A stretch of 64,000 nucleotides of DNA, taken from Austropuccinia psidii. Taxonomy: Eukaryota; Basidiomycota; Pucciniomycetes; Pucciniales; Sphaerophragmiaceae. Numbering within the stretch: the stretch's first letter is position 1; every line of letters starts with the position of its first letter. The position numbers and the translations under genes were made by a program. The stretch covers positions 2,792,999 to 2,856,998 of the forward strand of contig JALGQZ010000015.1 of the NCBI GenBank assembly GCA_023105745.1, written 5' to 3'. This document shows positions 37,963-49,212 of the stretch, in pieces. Under the pieces are notes generated by a model that was not told where the DNA came from, did not search any database, and saw nothing but the letters and a program-made list of their open reading frames with translations.

Positions 37963-40900
37963 TCATAACCTTTTCTCCCCACCAAGCACCATACTGCATA
38001 AAACTCTTGAGGCATTTGGACCAGGCTTGTCTGGATACCATGAATGGAAATCCTTTACAAGGTCTGGAAAGTTGGTAGCATTGGAAGCTGGTTCCCATGT
38101 TGTTCTTTCTGGGTCTTCACTGAATCCTTTCCACTCTACAAGATACCATAATTTACCTCTTTTGAAATTTGAGTCAAGAACCTGAATCACTTACAATTCG
38201 CATTGCTCCTCCACTAGGACTGGTGGTGGTGGCAATTGATGTTGGTTTGGGATAGTTGATTGCTTCACTGGATTTAATAAGGACACATGGAAGACAGGGT
38301 GAACTGACTTCCATTTCTGAGGCAACTTGAGGTGATATGCATGGCTGCCAATCTTCTTCAGAACTTCAAAAGGTCCCAACCATCTTTCTGATAATCTCTT
38401 GGTAGGTCTTGTTGTCTTGATGTTCTTGGAAGATATCCATACTTTGTCCCCAGGTTTAAAATCAGGTGGAATTTCTCTATTTCTATCTGCATACTTCTTT
38501 AATCTCCTTATTGCTGACTCTCATTCTTCTTTGACAACTTGCTGTACTGATTGGAGTTTTGTTGATAGCCTTCCAGCAGGTGAGTCTTGAAAGATATGGA
38601 TTGAATCAAAACTGGGATTTCTTCCATAAATGTTGAAAAAAGGGGATTGCTTTGTTGATGAATGTTCTGCATTATTGTAGGAAAATTCAGCCAGAGGGAG
38701 CCAGGTGTGCCAGTCATCTTGATGGTAACTAACATAAATATGAAGATAATGTTCTAGAATCTGATTTACCCTCTCTGTCTGTCCATCTGTTTCAGGATGA
38801 AAAGCAGTTGAAACATCTCTTGATATCTTGTGCTGCTGGTATAAATTGGTCTAGAATGATGAAAAAAATAAGGATCCTCTATCACTGACAATACTGATTG
38901 CAAGTCCATGTTTGGAAAAGACATGGCTGATGAAGATTTGCGCTAATTCCAGAGCAGTGATTGTTCCATAAGCTGGAATAAAGATTGCCATTTTTGAGAA
39001 CCTGTCCACAACTACTAGAATTGAGTCAAAGTTGTTGGACAGTGGAAATTGAGTGATAAAGTCCATTGATAAAGAATTCCAAGGACCAGCTGGAATTTGA
39101 AGAGGCTTGAGTAATCCAAACTGCTTATGATGAATGTTCTTTTTCCTTGAACATTGTTGACATGAGGACACATAGTCGTTAATGAATTGATTCAAGCCAG
39201 CCCAGAAAAATCCCTCTTGATGATCTTGAGGGTCTTCTCCTAGCCAGGGTGGCCAGCCAATGGTGAGTCATGACACTTTTGAGGAATATTGAGTTGGATT
39301 TCTTCATTTCTTGGAATTACCACTCTATCTTTGAATAATAATAACTTGGCTTGAGGTTCAAGAGAATAATCTGTAACTGATTCACCTCTTGCTAGTTGCT
39401 TGAGTATTTCTTTATAGTCTTTGTCTTTCCATACTTCTTTTTGGATTTGGTCAACTAAATCTGAGAGAATTTCCACTTTGATTGAGAAGAATCTTGACTC
39501 TTGAATTCCATCTTCCTCGATTACTTGATGAAAATTCTGAGGATTCTTGCTGATAAAGTCCACCCCCCTCTCTGGGTACACGTTGTTCTGATGTGACAAG
39601 GCAGTTGGTAAAGTGGCCAGTCTGCCTGGGCGGTAAGTGATAGTGAAATGAAACTCAGAGAGAAATTCAGCCCAACGGGCTTGATGACAAGTAAAGACTT
39701 TGGAAGACATAAGATAGTGAAGAGAAGAGTGGTCTTTCAAGACTTCAAAAGAATTGGAAAGAGAAAGAAGAAAAGCTCTCCAGCACTCGAGAGTCCAAAA
39801 TATGCCAAGGAGTTCCTTGTCATGGATTTCATAGTTCAGATTAGCTGGGAGAAGCTTGCGACTATCAAATGCAATGGGGTGCTTTCCTGAGTCATTCACC
39901 TGACTCAGTAAAGAACCCAAGGAATAATCAGAAGCATCAGGTTCTACCATAGTTGGAAGAGAAGGATTGAAATGAGAAAGGATAGGAGCGGTGGTGAATG
40001 CTTCTTTGAGTATTTGAAACTGACTAAGAGCTTCCTCATTGAAGATAAAGGGAGAGTCTTCTTTGATAAGGGAAGTGAGAGAAGTGATTTTTTTGGAGTA
40101 ATTTTTAATGAAACAATGATAGAAATTGGAAAAGCCAAGGAAGGATTGAAGATCCTTGATGTTCTTTGGCTGAGGCCAATTGAGGATTTGCTGAACTTTA
40201 GAAGAATCCAGCTTGAGGCCATCACTTGAAACAGCATAGCCCAAGTATTCCACACTTGAGGCATGGAATACAAACTTGGAGGCTTTGGCAAACAAATCAT
40301 TGTCTCTCAGTCTTTGGAGGACAGAGGCCACATGTTTGACATGTTCCTCCTTGGAACTGGAAAAGGGCATAATATCATCTAAATAAACTACAAAAAAATA
40401 TCCAAGAAGTCTGAAAATATGTCATTCACAAGATTCTGGAAAGAAGCTGGAGCATTGGTAAGGCCAAATGGCATTACCAAATACTCATAACTACCATATT
40501 TGGTTTTGAAGGCAGTCAAGTGCTCATCCCCCTGTTTGATTCTCACGAGATTATATGCACCATGCAGATCTATCTGGGGAAGATAGTGGAACTGTTGAAT
40601 ATGATAAGAAGCTGGTTCATAGGAGGAAAAGGATACCTGTTCTTCCTAGTGACAGAATTGAGTTTGCAGTAGTCAACACACAAATGAAGACCTCCATCCT
40701 CTTTCTTGACAAAAAGGACAGGTGCTCCTGTTGAAGAGGAGCTTGGCCTTATGAAACCTTTCTTTACATTCTCTGAAATGTAGGCCCACAATGTTTCTGA
40801 CTCTTGATTTGATAATGAGTAGATAACACCAACTGGAGGTAGAAGACCCTACAATTCAATATGATGATCACAGGCGCAGTGTGGAGGCAGTTTCTCTGCT

Positions 40901-41658
40901 TTCACCTTGGAGGATACAACCAAATATTGGTGATAAGCAGAAGGGACTACTTTCAACACAGTTTCAATTTCTTCTGGCTCTTCCGCCTCATCCCACTGCT
41001 CCTCCAGGGAGGCATGAAAAGACAAAGGAGGAAGGTCCATATCCCCTCGAAAGAGATGAAGTGAGGATATAGTAACATCTTCTCCAACATCTTATATCTC
41101 TTTGAAGACCTCATCTCTTGATTTGAGTAATGACTGAGATGGAATGATGGAAGGGATATGGACAGAAGAAGGAAGGGAAGGTGTCTTAAGTTCACCAACC
41201 AGAGAAACACTGTTGACAGCATTGGCCAAGGCATTACTAGCAGAAGAATTAATACCACTAGATTCCTTATGACTAGAATAATAGGTGATCAATGCATTTT
41301 TCCAATAAATAATGGGATTGAAATTGTAGAGGAAATCATATCCCAATATCAGGTCTTCTCCTTTGGGTGAATCTATGATAGAAAAGTCCCATTCAAAGCT
41401 TGGGAAGGAAGGCAAGTCAACTACCCACTTCGTATAATGGGTGATGAACAAGGCAGGGGATTCATTTTTATCCAGAATGAAAAGAGGAATCTTTTCAGGG
41501 AGCTCTGACATAGTCAATGAGTACTTGAGAACACAATTCTTTGCAATAAAAGAGTTTTTAGCACCATAATCAATCAGAATACTATAGAAAATATCAGAGA
41601 CAGAAGAAAAAATAAGACACTTTAAAGATTTCTTGACACTAGTATTCAGAGTGCACAA
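37963..41658 (-). pseudogene. E4 pol: protease, RT, RNase H, integrase, chromodomain, decayed
   Basis: The protease-like block has LIDYGAKNSFI near 41560, where DSGA or DTGA is expected. RT shows APVLFVKKEDGG and LCVDYCKLN near 40680-40735, then [10 protein letters not shown] near 40380. Tether and RNase H at 39240-40370 are in a shifted frame with VEPDASDYSLGSLLSQ and HDKELLGIFW. Integrase has SSCQQCSRKKNIHHKQ, then MDFITQFP and SDRGSLFFSSF, with a stop before the Glu region. A chromodomain, LWYLVEWKGFSEDPERTTWEP, lies near 38080-38150. The A-run near 40390 and the site near 39240 shift the frame. Stops at 38851, 38191 and elsewhere complete the decay. Confidence 0.85.
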
Positions 41659-41711
41659 TTGTTCTCTTGAAGGAAATAAGTGAGAACCATTGAAAACATC
41701 ATGATCCCCAC

Positions 41712-43109
41712 TCAGGCTTTTCCCTTCTTGCTAGGGAAGCCTCTTGATGATGACCCAGGCTTGTTCTGAGGTCTCTTGAAGCATTTATCAATTGGGTGCT
41801 TTCCACCACAATAAGTACACAACCCTTCTTCAATCCTCCTCTCCTTTTCAGAACTGATTAATTTATTGTCCTTATTGAGGAGAGCAGAATGGCGCTTGTC
41901 CTTTTGAGCTTGAAATTGCTTCCCCTTCTTATTATTCTTATGGTGAGGCCTTGAAGAATTCAATCCAGTATCAGGGGGCTTCTTTTCTTGATGACTACCC
42001 TTCTCTTTCTGTCTCTCATGGTATCTGGTATCTAACTCCAAGGTAATGTCCATGAGGTCTTGAAGAGTATCAAAATTACCAGGGTAGGAAGCCAACTGGT
42101 CCAAAGGTCTTGATGCCAGTCCTCTTCTATAAACATGAATATAAGCTCTTTCTCCCCAATCTCCAATTCTTGACATTAAGATTCTGAAATCAGCAATGTA
42201 CAAGGATACATGTCCACTTTCCTTCATCCTCAAATTGGCCAGCTCTTGTTCAGCTTTCCTTACTTCATTGGGATCACCAAACAGAGTGAATAATTGAGTT
42301 TTAAATAACTGCCAATTATTGAGGAGGTAGGAAGGATCATCATTGGAAATATTGGAGAGGTAGGGTTCAATCCATTTGCCAGCTCTACCAGTGATAAAAG
42401 AAGTTGAGTCAAGAACTTTCTTCCTGTCAGAGAAGAAATTTGCTGGATCATTATGGAAAATAAATTGACAGGATTGGATAAATCCTCTCAATTTATGAGC
42501 TTGAGTACCATCAAAAGAATCAGATGCCTTCATTGATAGAGTTTTAAATGCAGGGGCTTTGGAATTGTCCCTGGGAGCAACTGCTTGGGTGAGTTGCCCC
42601 ATGAATCGAGTCATATGCTCCATCATCTTGAGGAAGTTTGATTCCACTTGAGAGACAAGAGGTTGATTAGAATGGGCTAGATTTGAAGCTTCAGAAGCCT
42701 AAGGGATACCTGCCAAGGCAGTTGCCACTTCAGTTTGTTCAGACTCCTCCTCTTCCGCAGACTCCTCCCCCTCTTCATCTTCAGATTCCCCTAATATTGC
42801 TCTTGCACCTTCAGACATGCCAGGGTAGCCACCCAATAAGCCAGGAAAGGATCTTGATCTTCTTGATTTCATTCCCCCTCTTCTGGAGGGTGCTGCTCCT
42901 CTCATTGGTGGTCCTCTGTCCAAATTTACACTCAGTTGATGAACTGATGGTGTGCAGTCAAGAGGAACCATTGCTGTAGGAGTGAGAACAGCTGGATTTC
43001 TTTGAGATCTAGTGTTCTTGGCTGGAGGGCTATGCTTAACTGGCATTCTTGAGAAATTAGTAATTAAAAATTGATGATACTTTAGAATAAGGAATCTATT
43101 ATTGGCCAA
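41712..43109 (-). pseudogene. E4 gag with one in-frame stop
   Basis: The likely start is the Met at 43046, reading MPVKHSPPAKNTRSQRN. Next comes an Arg/Gly patch, an acidic run (EDEEGEESAEEEESEQ) and a TAG at 42699-42701 in GIP*ASEA. The frame reopens unchanged. It continues with a Gag/retrotrans_gag core, with AHKLRGFIQSCQFIFHNDP and RAGKWIEPYLS, then VSLYIADFRILMSRIGDWGE. A compact knuckle, CTYCGGKHPIDKC, follows (C-x2-C-x3-H-x4-C, one residue shorter than usual). The stop at 41712 is followed by pol in another frame, as expected of a gypsy element using a frame change. Confidence 0.85.
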
Positions 43110-43780
43110 ATCAATAATAAATAAAATCTTGATGATCTTGAGGAATCAATCAACAGTCTTGAGGTGAAAACAATTCAATCAATCAATCAATAAATAAATT
43201 CATTCAATATCAGCAGTCAATGAAATATCAATAATATGAAAGAACTCAAAAATAAATCAATCAATTAAGTCAATATTAGCAGTCAATCAAATATCAATAA
43301 TCTTGAAGAATTCAACAATTAATCAATAAGTCAATGTCATGAGGAATCAATCAGTAAAATCAATATCTTCAGGAATCAAAATCAATCAACAATCAATAAT
43401 CAATTCTTGAGGATCAATCAGTTATCTTGAGGAATTGAAAGTCAATCAGTCCAATCAAAATAAAATCCTGAATCGCTGAATCAATAACCCAAATGAATCC
43501 CAATCAATCAACCAATCAATAACTCCTGATAGATCTGAATAAACAAACGATAGAAATATCTGATTTAAATGGAATTGTGAATCAAATGAGATGGTCAGCA
43601 ATGATAAAGAAATGATAAGAATCAATTTTCATAGAAATATAATGAATTAGATGAAAATTGAAGATAGAAAAATAATAATCATGAGAATCATAAGATCATA
43701 AAAGAATCATAATTGATGAATGAGAGAAATGAAGTTAAATGAATGAAAAGAAAGAATCAAATATGAGTTAATTAATTTAA
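43110..43780 (-). repeat. E4 leader, ATTGA-rich low-complexity DNA
   Basis: On the plus strand, AATCAATCAATCA-type motifs recur many times between about 43130 and 43520. This is a degenerate short repeat within the leader between 5' LTR and gag. No coding potential and no obvious primer-binding site next to the LTR. Confidence 0.6.
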
Positions 43781-44001
43781 TGTCACAGGGGCTCTTCTAA
43801 GTGAAGAGGGCCTGCAACTCAGTCAACTGGGACTCACTTATGGAGGGCTCAATATATGGTAAGAAAAGAATACACTGAGTAGTACTAAAAGATGAATTAA
43901 TGAATAAAAGAGTATAAGAAAAGCAGCAACAAATAATAAGAGTAAGAATAAAAGAGCCAACAAAAAACAAGTCCAACTCCACTGTTTCAACCTGTCTGAA
44001 T
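43781..44001 (-). repeat. E4 5' LTR remnant
   Basis: The last 221 bp of the 5' LTR. It matches 25721-25748 plus 35419-35608 without the E3 insert, so it shows the empty site. Similarity ends abruptly after CCTGTCTGAAT. Confidence 0.8.
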
Positions 44002-44019
44002 CACCAGGGTGAATCTTGC

Positions 44020-44039
44020 GTCAATCGTCGGCGATTGAC
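44020..44039. repeat. 20-bp near-perfect palindrome beside a GTCAC-rich stretch
   Basis: Arms GTCAATCG and CGATTGAC surround a 4-bp centre. Seven GTCAC motifs follow within about 150 bp (44075-44180). It sits just outside the broken end of E4. Function unknown. Confidence 0.6.
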
Positions 44040-44181
44040 TTCACGTCGCACTGCTGTCAGTATAAAATCTTGCTTCAGTCACGTTAGTGTCACTTTATAG
44101 TCACTGGATTTAGTGGGTCACATCACGTCAGCGTCAAGACAAGATCAATTGTCACATGTGTCACATGAGAATGTCACTCAA

Positions 44182-44387
44182 AGCCCAAACCCATTTCAAC
44201 ACTATTCACAATGTTTGGGTAATTTAACCTCATTGGCTTCCGCATCCCCACCTAATCCGCCCCAATGCTTTGCATGCTTACAAGCCTGCACCGCCCTCCA
44301 GATGAGACTCCGACACTGCCCCCCCATCTCCGTCCTCACCACTCCTTACGCTTTCACACCCCCGCCCTTACCATCTTTATGCTCACG
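44182..44387. other. spacer with no supported gene
   Basis: Pro/Thr/Ser-rich reading frames here continue into the tandem array and are by-products of C-rich composition. Confidence 0.5.
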
Positions 44388-44850
44388 TGGTGCACTCCCG
44401 ACATGCTCCCGACATCACTTATCCTTATGCTCGCTAAAGTGCCCTCCCGATATGCTCCCGACACTGCTTACCATCCTTACGCTCGCCAAGTGCACTCCCG
44501 ACATGCTCCCAACACCACTTATCCTTACGCTTGTGTAGTGCCCTCCCGATATGCTCCCGACACTGCTTACCATCCTTACGCTCGCAGAGTGCACTCCCGA
44601 CACCACTTATCCTTACGCTTGTGTAGTGCCCTCCTGACATGCTCCCGACACCACTTATCCTTACGCTTGTGTAGTGCCCTCCTGACATGCTCCCGACACC
44701 ACTTATCCTTACGCTTGTGTAGTGCCCTCCTGACATGCTCCTGACACCACTTATCCTTACGCTTGTGTGGTGCCCTCCTGACACCACTTATACTTATGCT
44801 TGTGTAGTGCCCTCCCAACATCCTCCCAACCCTGCTTATCATCCTTACGC
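44388..44850. repeat. tandem array, about 48-bp units
   Basis: Nine or so units of the type GTGCCCTCCTGACATGCTCC + CGACACCACTTATCCTTACG + CTTGTGTA. The 15-bp core ATCCTTACGCTTGTG is exact in five units. Outer units are diverged or shortened. The array produces spurious repetitive frames on both strands. Base composition differs sharply from the AT-rich retroelements to the left. Confidence 0.85.
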
Positions 44851-44870
44851 TTCCGTACTACATCCATAGT

Positions 44871-44892
44871 GTACGGTGGCTTGTTGGCGTAC
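44871..44892. repeat. 22-bp palindrome, copy 1
   Basis: The left arm is GTACGGTGGC and the right arm ends GGCGTAC. Three related 22-bp sites occur to the right. It lies on the inner edge of the left tandem array. Confidence 0.65.
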
Positions 44893-46156
44893 ACAATGGA
44901 CGCCATCGCCGAAATATGCTGAGTGGCCTTCTCTGCCAACAGGACCTAAGGGGAAATTGGTCAGTATATTCACAATGTTGTGGTTAGGGTTTAAATCATG
45001 AGACTCACAAATTAAAACCTAATAAGTGGACTATTTAAGACAAGAATTGTGTGTCCTGTTTCCCTGACAAAACCATTTTATTTCATATCATTCAAATGGA
45101 ACACTTTGCTTAGTTCTTACCTCATGAGTGTTGAATAGTTCAAAAGTTGACTTTAGTAGGTTTCTCACTAGTAAACTTTATTCAATGTCTCACAGGGAAG
45201 TGATTTCATTTGCATGATATGAAATAATTTGCAAAACATCGCCTCTTTCAATTTCCCGACAAATCGCATTTTGCAAATGTGATTATTTTACTTGCACCGT
45301 TTTTCTTCAATTTGGATCTTTTTATTCAAACATTTTCAAACAAGTTATCAATCAACTCGTCACTATCTATTTGCTTAATAAACTACCTCCGCTATGGCCC
45401 AAACCCCAGGAAATTCAACTGAATTCAATGAACAACCAACTTCAGCCCCAGAGAGTGGAAGTGAAATCTCTGATATCGCCAGTAGTCGTGAATTAGGCAT
45501 TGAAGTAGAGAGCTAGTCACATGAAGATAATAAAGATCCACCAGTTCTTCCAGAATGTGAGTATGCATCCATCTTGAATATTTCTAATCTCCCAAAACCT
45601 GATATTGTGTCATAGCCTTTATTTCAGGTCAGCCTCCAAGCTCTCAGAAACCAAATTTTAAAAGTTATGAGAAGGAAAAGACTGTTGAACCTTGTGCACT
45701 GACAGAAGATGATGGGCAAGATGATGTAATTTTCAGTGGGGAGGTGAAAATTATATCCAAGGAACAATTTGTCTCCAACATTGCTCAAACAATCCCAAGG
45801 CTTGAAAAAATCCAAAATGATAGTAAAATTCCTGATTATGTGCGTCAAACGATTGCTGAAGCCATGAGCCTGCTCAAAATGGATTTGAACCGTAAGTCCA
45901 TTACTAATTCAAAACAAAAGTGATAAAAATAGCTGCTTACAATATATGGGCAGGTGTGGAGGTGGGAGAATCTCTACCTGAAGGATCTCAAGTCGCAATT
46001 GGATTTCCAGGCAAAGGATTAGGAAAAAGACCAAATATACATGCGACCAAAAAAACAAACAAAAAACACCGTACCTTTGAAGCCGCAAACGATTCTCGGG
46101 ATCAAGGTCATGAAATTATCAATGTTGAAGGGGACCATATTGATAATCAACCTTTG

Positions 46157-46256
46157 CATACTGAACCCCCCCAATACTCAATGAAACAATCCATGATGAA
46201 GCTCCACATACTGAAAGCCCCCGATACCCAATGAAACAATGTATGATGCAACCCCT
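46157..46256 (+). repeat. 50-bp tandem duplication in the unknown gene
   Basis: Two diverged copies of a unit starting CATACTGAA and containing CAATGAAACAAT, period 50. Because 50 is not a multiple of three, it shifts the reading frame between the exon pieces on either side. Confidence 0.65.
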
Positions 46257-46486
46257 CCTGTCTCTCCTCGGAATATTCAAGCCTTTCAAGAAAGGGAAAA
46301 AATTAAACATGATACAATGGGACGAGATATGACTGATATAGTTCCTGACCCTGAGCCCGAAGTGTCATCGTCTGCTAATTTTCAAGGAATATTTTTATCC
46401 CGCATGGAAGAGTTCGCAGGCATTTTGAATTATCATTCCAATATTACTCAAAAATCATGGAAAAGGGGGCTTGATAATATCAATAG

Positions 46487-47924
46487 TGTCAGCCTGTGAC
46501 TCAAAACCAGAGCACAAGCATGACAGCCAAAATACCATAAACCAATGGTATAGCCAAGATACCACCAAAACATGGAGCCAAGCCAAATAAGCTCAAAAGG
46601 TATCAAACAAAAGAGGAAACTCGCCTCTTTCTGAAAATACAACTCCCATCACCATAGGACAAGAAATAACAAAGTTATTCCTGCTCAAAGTTATTGCTGA
46701 GCATAAACCTTAATTTTCACCTCCCATCTAAAATCTAGAAGGAGAGGCTTAAACCCATCAAATGGGTATTCAAAATGAAGCTCTAAGCCAGGGCTATCTA
46801 ATGGTGCTAGCCAAACTGAGCTAACACCAATATTACTGGAGTTATGGTCAATTTCAGGCCAAATAAGGGTGAACAAAACATTCACCTCTCATCTAACTTC
46901 TACAGTTTTAGTGTGGGATACCTGAAGTGGGGTATTTTTGAAAAGAGAACAATCAGGGCTATCTGATGGTGCCATCCATTTCCCCATAGCTCAACTAGAG
47001 CAAATGTTATGGGGCAAACAAGCTCAATACAGCTTTTTGCCTAAAACACGCAAATGTACAAAAATCTTGTACATGGGATGACTTTGCCATATTTAATGAT
47101 ACCCATATCAAATGAGGTACCATTGTTTAGAGCACATACAGGGCTACACACTGAACCAATTTTGAGGTTGTTATCTCAAGAATTGACAAAGGTATGGCTG
47201 TTTTAAGGTCAGAATCCCACCTGCTGTCATATACAGCTTTACCATGGGATAATATCCCATAACCATGAATATGAGGTTTCAAATAGACAAAGAAGCATGT
47301 TTTTACTTCAATACCTCATATTTCAGTCAATACTGGGGTCACATACAGTTCCTGTACAGCATTCTACGCGTCATACACGTCAGAATCAGGCTGTGAGGTC
47401 CCCAAATGAAAACTTTCACCCTGTATTGGTGAAAACTGCCCAGATGTGGTTTCAAAACCACATCTGGGCCCAATACAGGGCATACAGGCTGTTTGCAAAC
47501 CACAAGTCAGTCCTAGAGAGTGAAAAATCTTCACTTCCTCTACATGGAAAGGTCTAGCACCCTTTCCACCCCATTTCAGGATAAAAAGGAGGCTTTTCAC
47601 AGCCATAATTGTCTCCTCATCCTGCTCTTGAATACCCTACGTAGTAAACTGTCAAAAACAGTTCTACTCTTGGGTAATAAACAGGTATAATTATATATTT
47701 AATTATTGTAACTCTTATTATAGTAACCCAACTGGTGAGATTGCACCCTGGGTTCTCAATAGCGCTTACCACCACTATTATTCAATAGTAGAACCCCTTA
47801 ATTATATTATAAATCATCTTTAAAACCCAATACTCTTATTTTTAAATTAATTTTCTACGTGTCACAGTCATAATTCTAGTTGTAAATACTCTTATTACTA
47901 CTTCAATATAGACTCAGCCTGACA
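46487..47924 (+). mobile_element. S2: 1438-bp solo LTR of the E3 family
   Basis: It starts TGTCAGCCTGTGACTC and ends CTCAGCCTGACA, the reverse complement of the E3 LTR orientation seen on the plus strand. AATAG flanks it (46482-46486 and 47925-47929). Length equals the E3 5' LTR. It lies within an exon, and the exon's frame continues across if the LTR and one duplicate are discounted. Confidence 0.9.
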
Positions 47925-49190
47925 AATAGTATTTACAAAAATCAATGGGACAATTTACCAACAAAAGATGCTCATACATTCCTGCCCGTTGGTATTAAGG
48001 TGATCAGTAACCAAGAGCTTAAAATGTCAGCCTGGCTGGAGGACCTTGAGATGGCAGGTGAGTTTTATCTTTGTGCATGATACATGATCATTGGCTGTTG
48101 ACTGGTGACATAAATTGCAATATACAGGGTTAGATTTTTTTAAGCCAACCGAAATAGACGCGTTTTTTGATCACAACATTTGGAATCTCAAATTGATGAA
48201 GGAATCAGCTAAGCCTCCAGAGAATCTCCCAAAATCTGAACACTCCTTCTTCAAAATGGTTCAGAGCCTTCTTTACCCCGCCAATCCAGTTAAACATTTC
48301 TGGGCAAATGTTATGTTTGAATCCATTAGTTTAGTCTCATAGGATGTGATTGCACCCAAACCATATGTTGCACCAACATTAAATTCAACCGATCCTCTTG
48401 GACTCAAACCGGGGGGCAGTTGAATACCTTGCCTCCTGCTTGAGTAAATCGAAGCAACGTGCAACCCAACTCAGCATTGAAGGTGGCGGGGCTGACAATG
48501 AGATATCCACAAAGCTGCACAAGAACCTGGAGGATCTAATGGATACAGTTATCCATTTGATGATTGCATACAACATGGTACGTGCACATACAAAGGTCGA
48601 AGTTAATGGCATCAAAGGCAAACTCACGAACTCAAAAAAAATGAGGCCATCAAAGATCTTTTGGCGTGTCACAAGAATCTCAGAATAAATTAAATTTGCT
48701 ATGATATATTAGCGGCATTCTGTGCGGCGGGGGTTCGTGGTTTGATGGTATGCTCAGATGACTGGAGAACAAGCTCAGTTAAAGGGGCCTTATCACTAAT
48801 TGACATTTCCCAAAAACTTTCAGAGGGTAAAAATCTAGTGGAGCCAGTGTGGCTACGTACTAATAAGTATATATGTAATTTACTGAATAAAAGTTTCTTC
48901 TCATCAGAGTCTTTTAACCCCACTGTACCTCTTAGATTTGAATTTGCACGATGCTTAGTATTAGACTTTGGTGATGCCTGGGTGGCAAAACGCGGTCTTG
49001 GTTCAAGTGATGAGGTCACCTTGACCGTACCCAGGTCAGCTAAACTCACAACCAGGATTGACCTGTTTTAGATTAGCTTTGTACTAGATAGATTGTAATT
49101 GAATTTTGCAAAGTGATTTATGAATTTAGTAATCATGACTTCCAATCCTACTACTGCCCGGATGCCACAGTCTGAATACCAATAGTAATT

Positions 49191-49212
49191 GTACGGCGGC
49201 ATGCCTCCGTAC
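49191..49212. repeat. 22-bp palindrome, copy 2
   Basis: Arms GTACGGCGGC and GCCTCCGTAC around a central AT, almost perfect. It lies between the unknown gene and the TET/JBP-like gene. Confidence 0.65.

Larger units (their letters stand above)
25721..44001 (-). mobile_element. E4: minus-strand chromovirus (Ty3/gypsy), interrupted by E3, 5' end lost
   Basis: The 3' LTR is 25721-25748 plus 35414-36121, split by E3. The interior is 36122-43780, with gag, protease, RT, RNase H, integrase and a C-terminal chromodomain. The 5' LTR keeps only its last 221 bp (43781-44001). LTR ends in minus orientation are TGTAAC and CTGTGACA. The left flank GCATC has no partner because the right end is deleted. RT and integrase resemble fungal chromoviruses rather than E1-E3. 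Confidence 0.85.
45394..49071 (+). pseudogene. multi-exon gene of unknown function, broken by solo LTR S2
   Basis: The ATG at 45394 opens a Ser/Glu-rich start (MAQTPGNSTEFNEQPTS), with a TAG at 45514. Introns are suggested with donors near 45557 (GTGAGT), 45893 (GTAAGT) and 48060 (GTGAGT) and matching AG acceptors. Exons encode an acidic region, then a basic NLS-like run KKTNKKHR near 46060. A helical region, FLSRMEEFAGILNYHSNITQ, comes before the LTR, and NQWDNLPTKDAHTFLPVGIK continues after it. Near the end are stretches like LHKNLEDLMDTVIHLMIAYNMV and FEFARCLVLDFGDAWVAKRG. Several stops occur after 48339. I do not recognise the family. It lies just upstream of the TET/JBP-like gene, on the same strand, and may be part of the same unit. 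Confidence 0.6.

Noticed and set aside
44113..44842. Repetitive 117-159-codon frames on both strands
   Set aside because: They arise from the 48-bp tandem array, whose unit length is a multiple of three. Composition artefact, not a repeat protein gene.
44388..44850. CRISPR-like array
   Set aside because: The units have no unique spacers between constant repeats and the genome is fungal. It is an ordinary tandem repeat.
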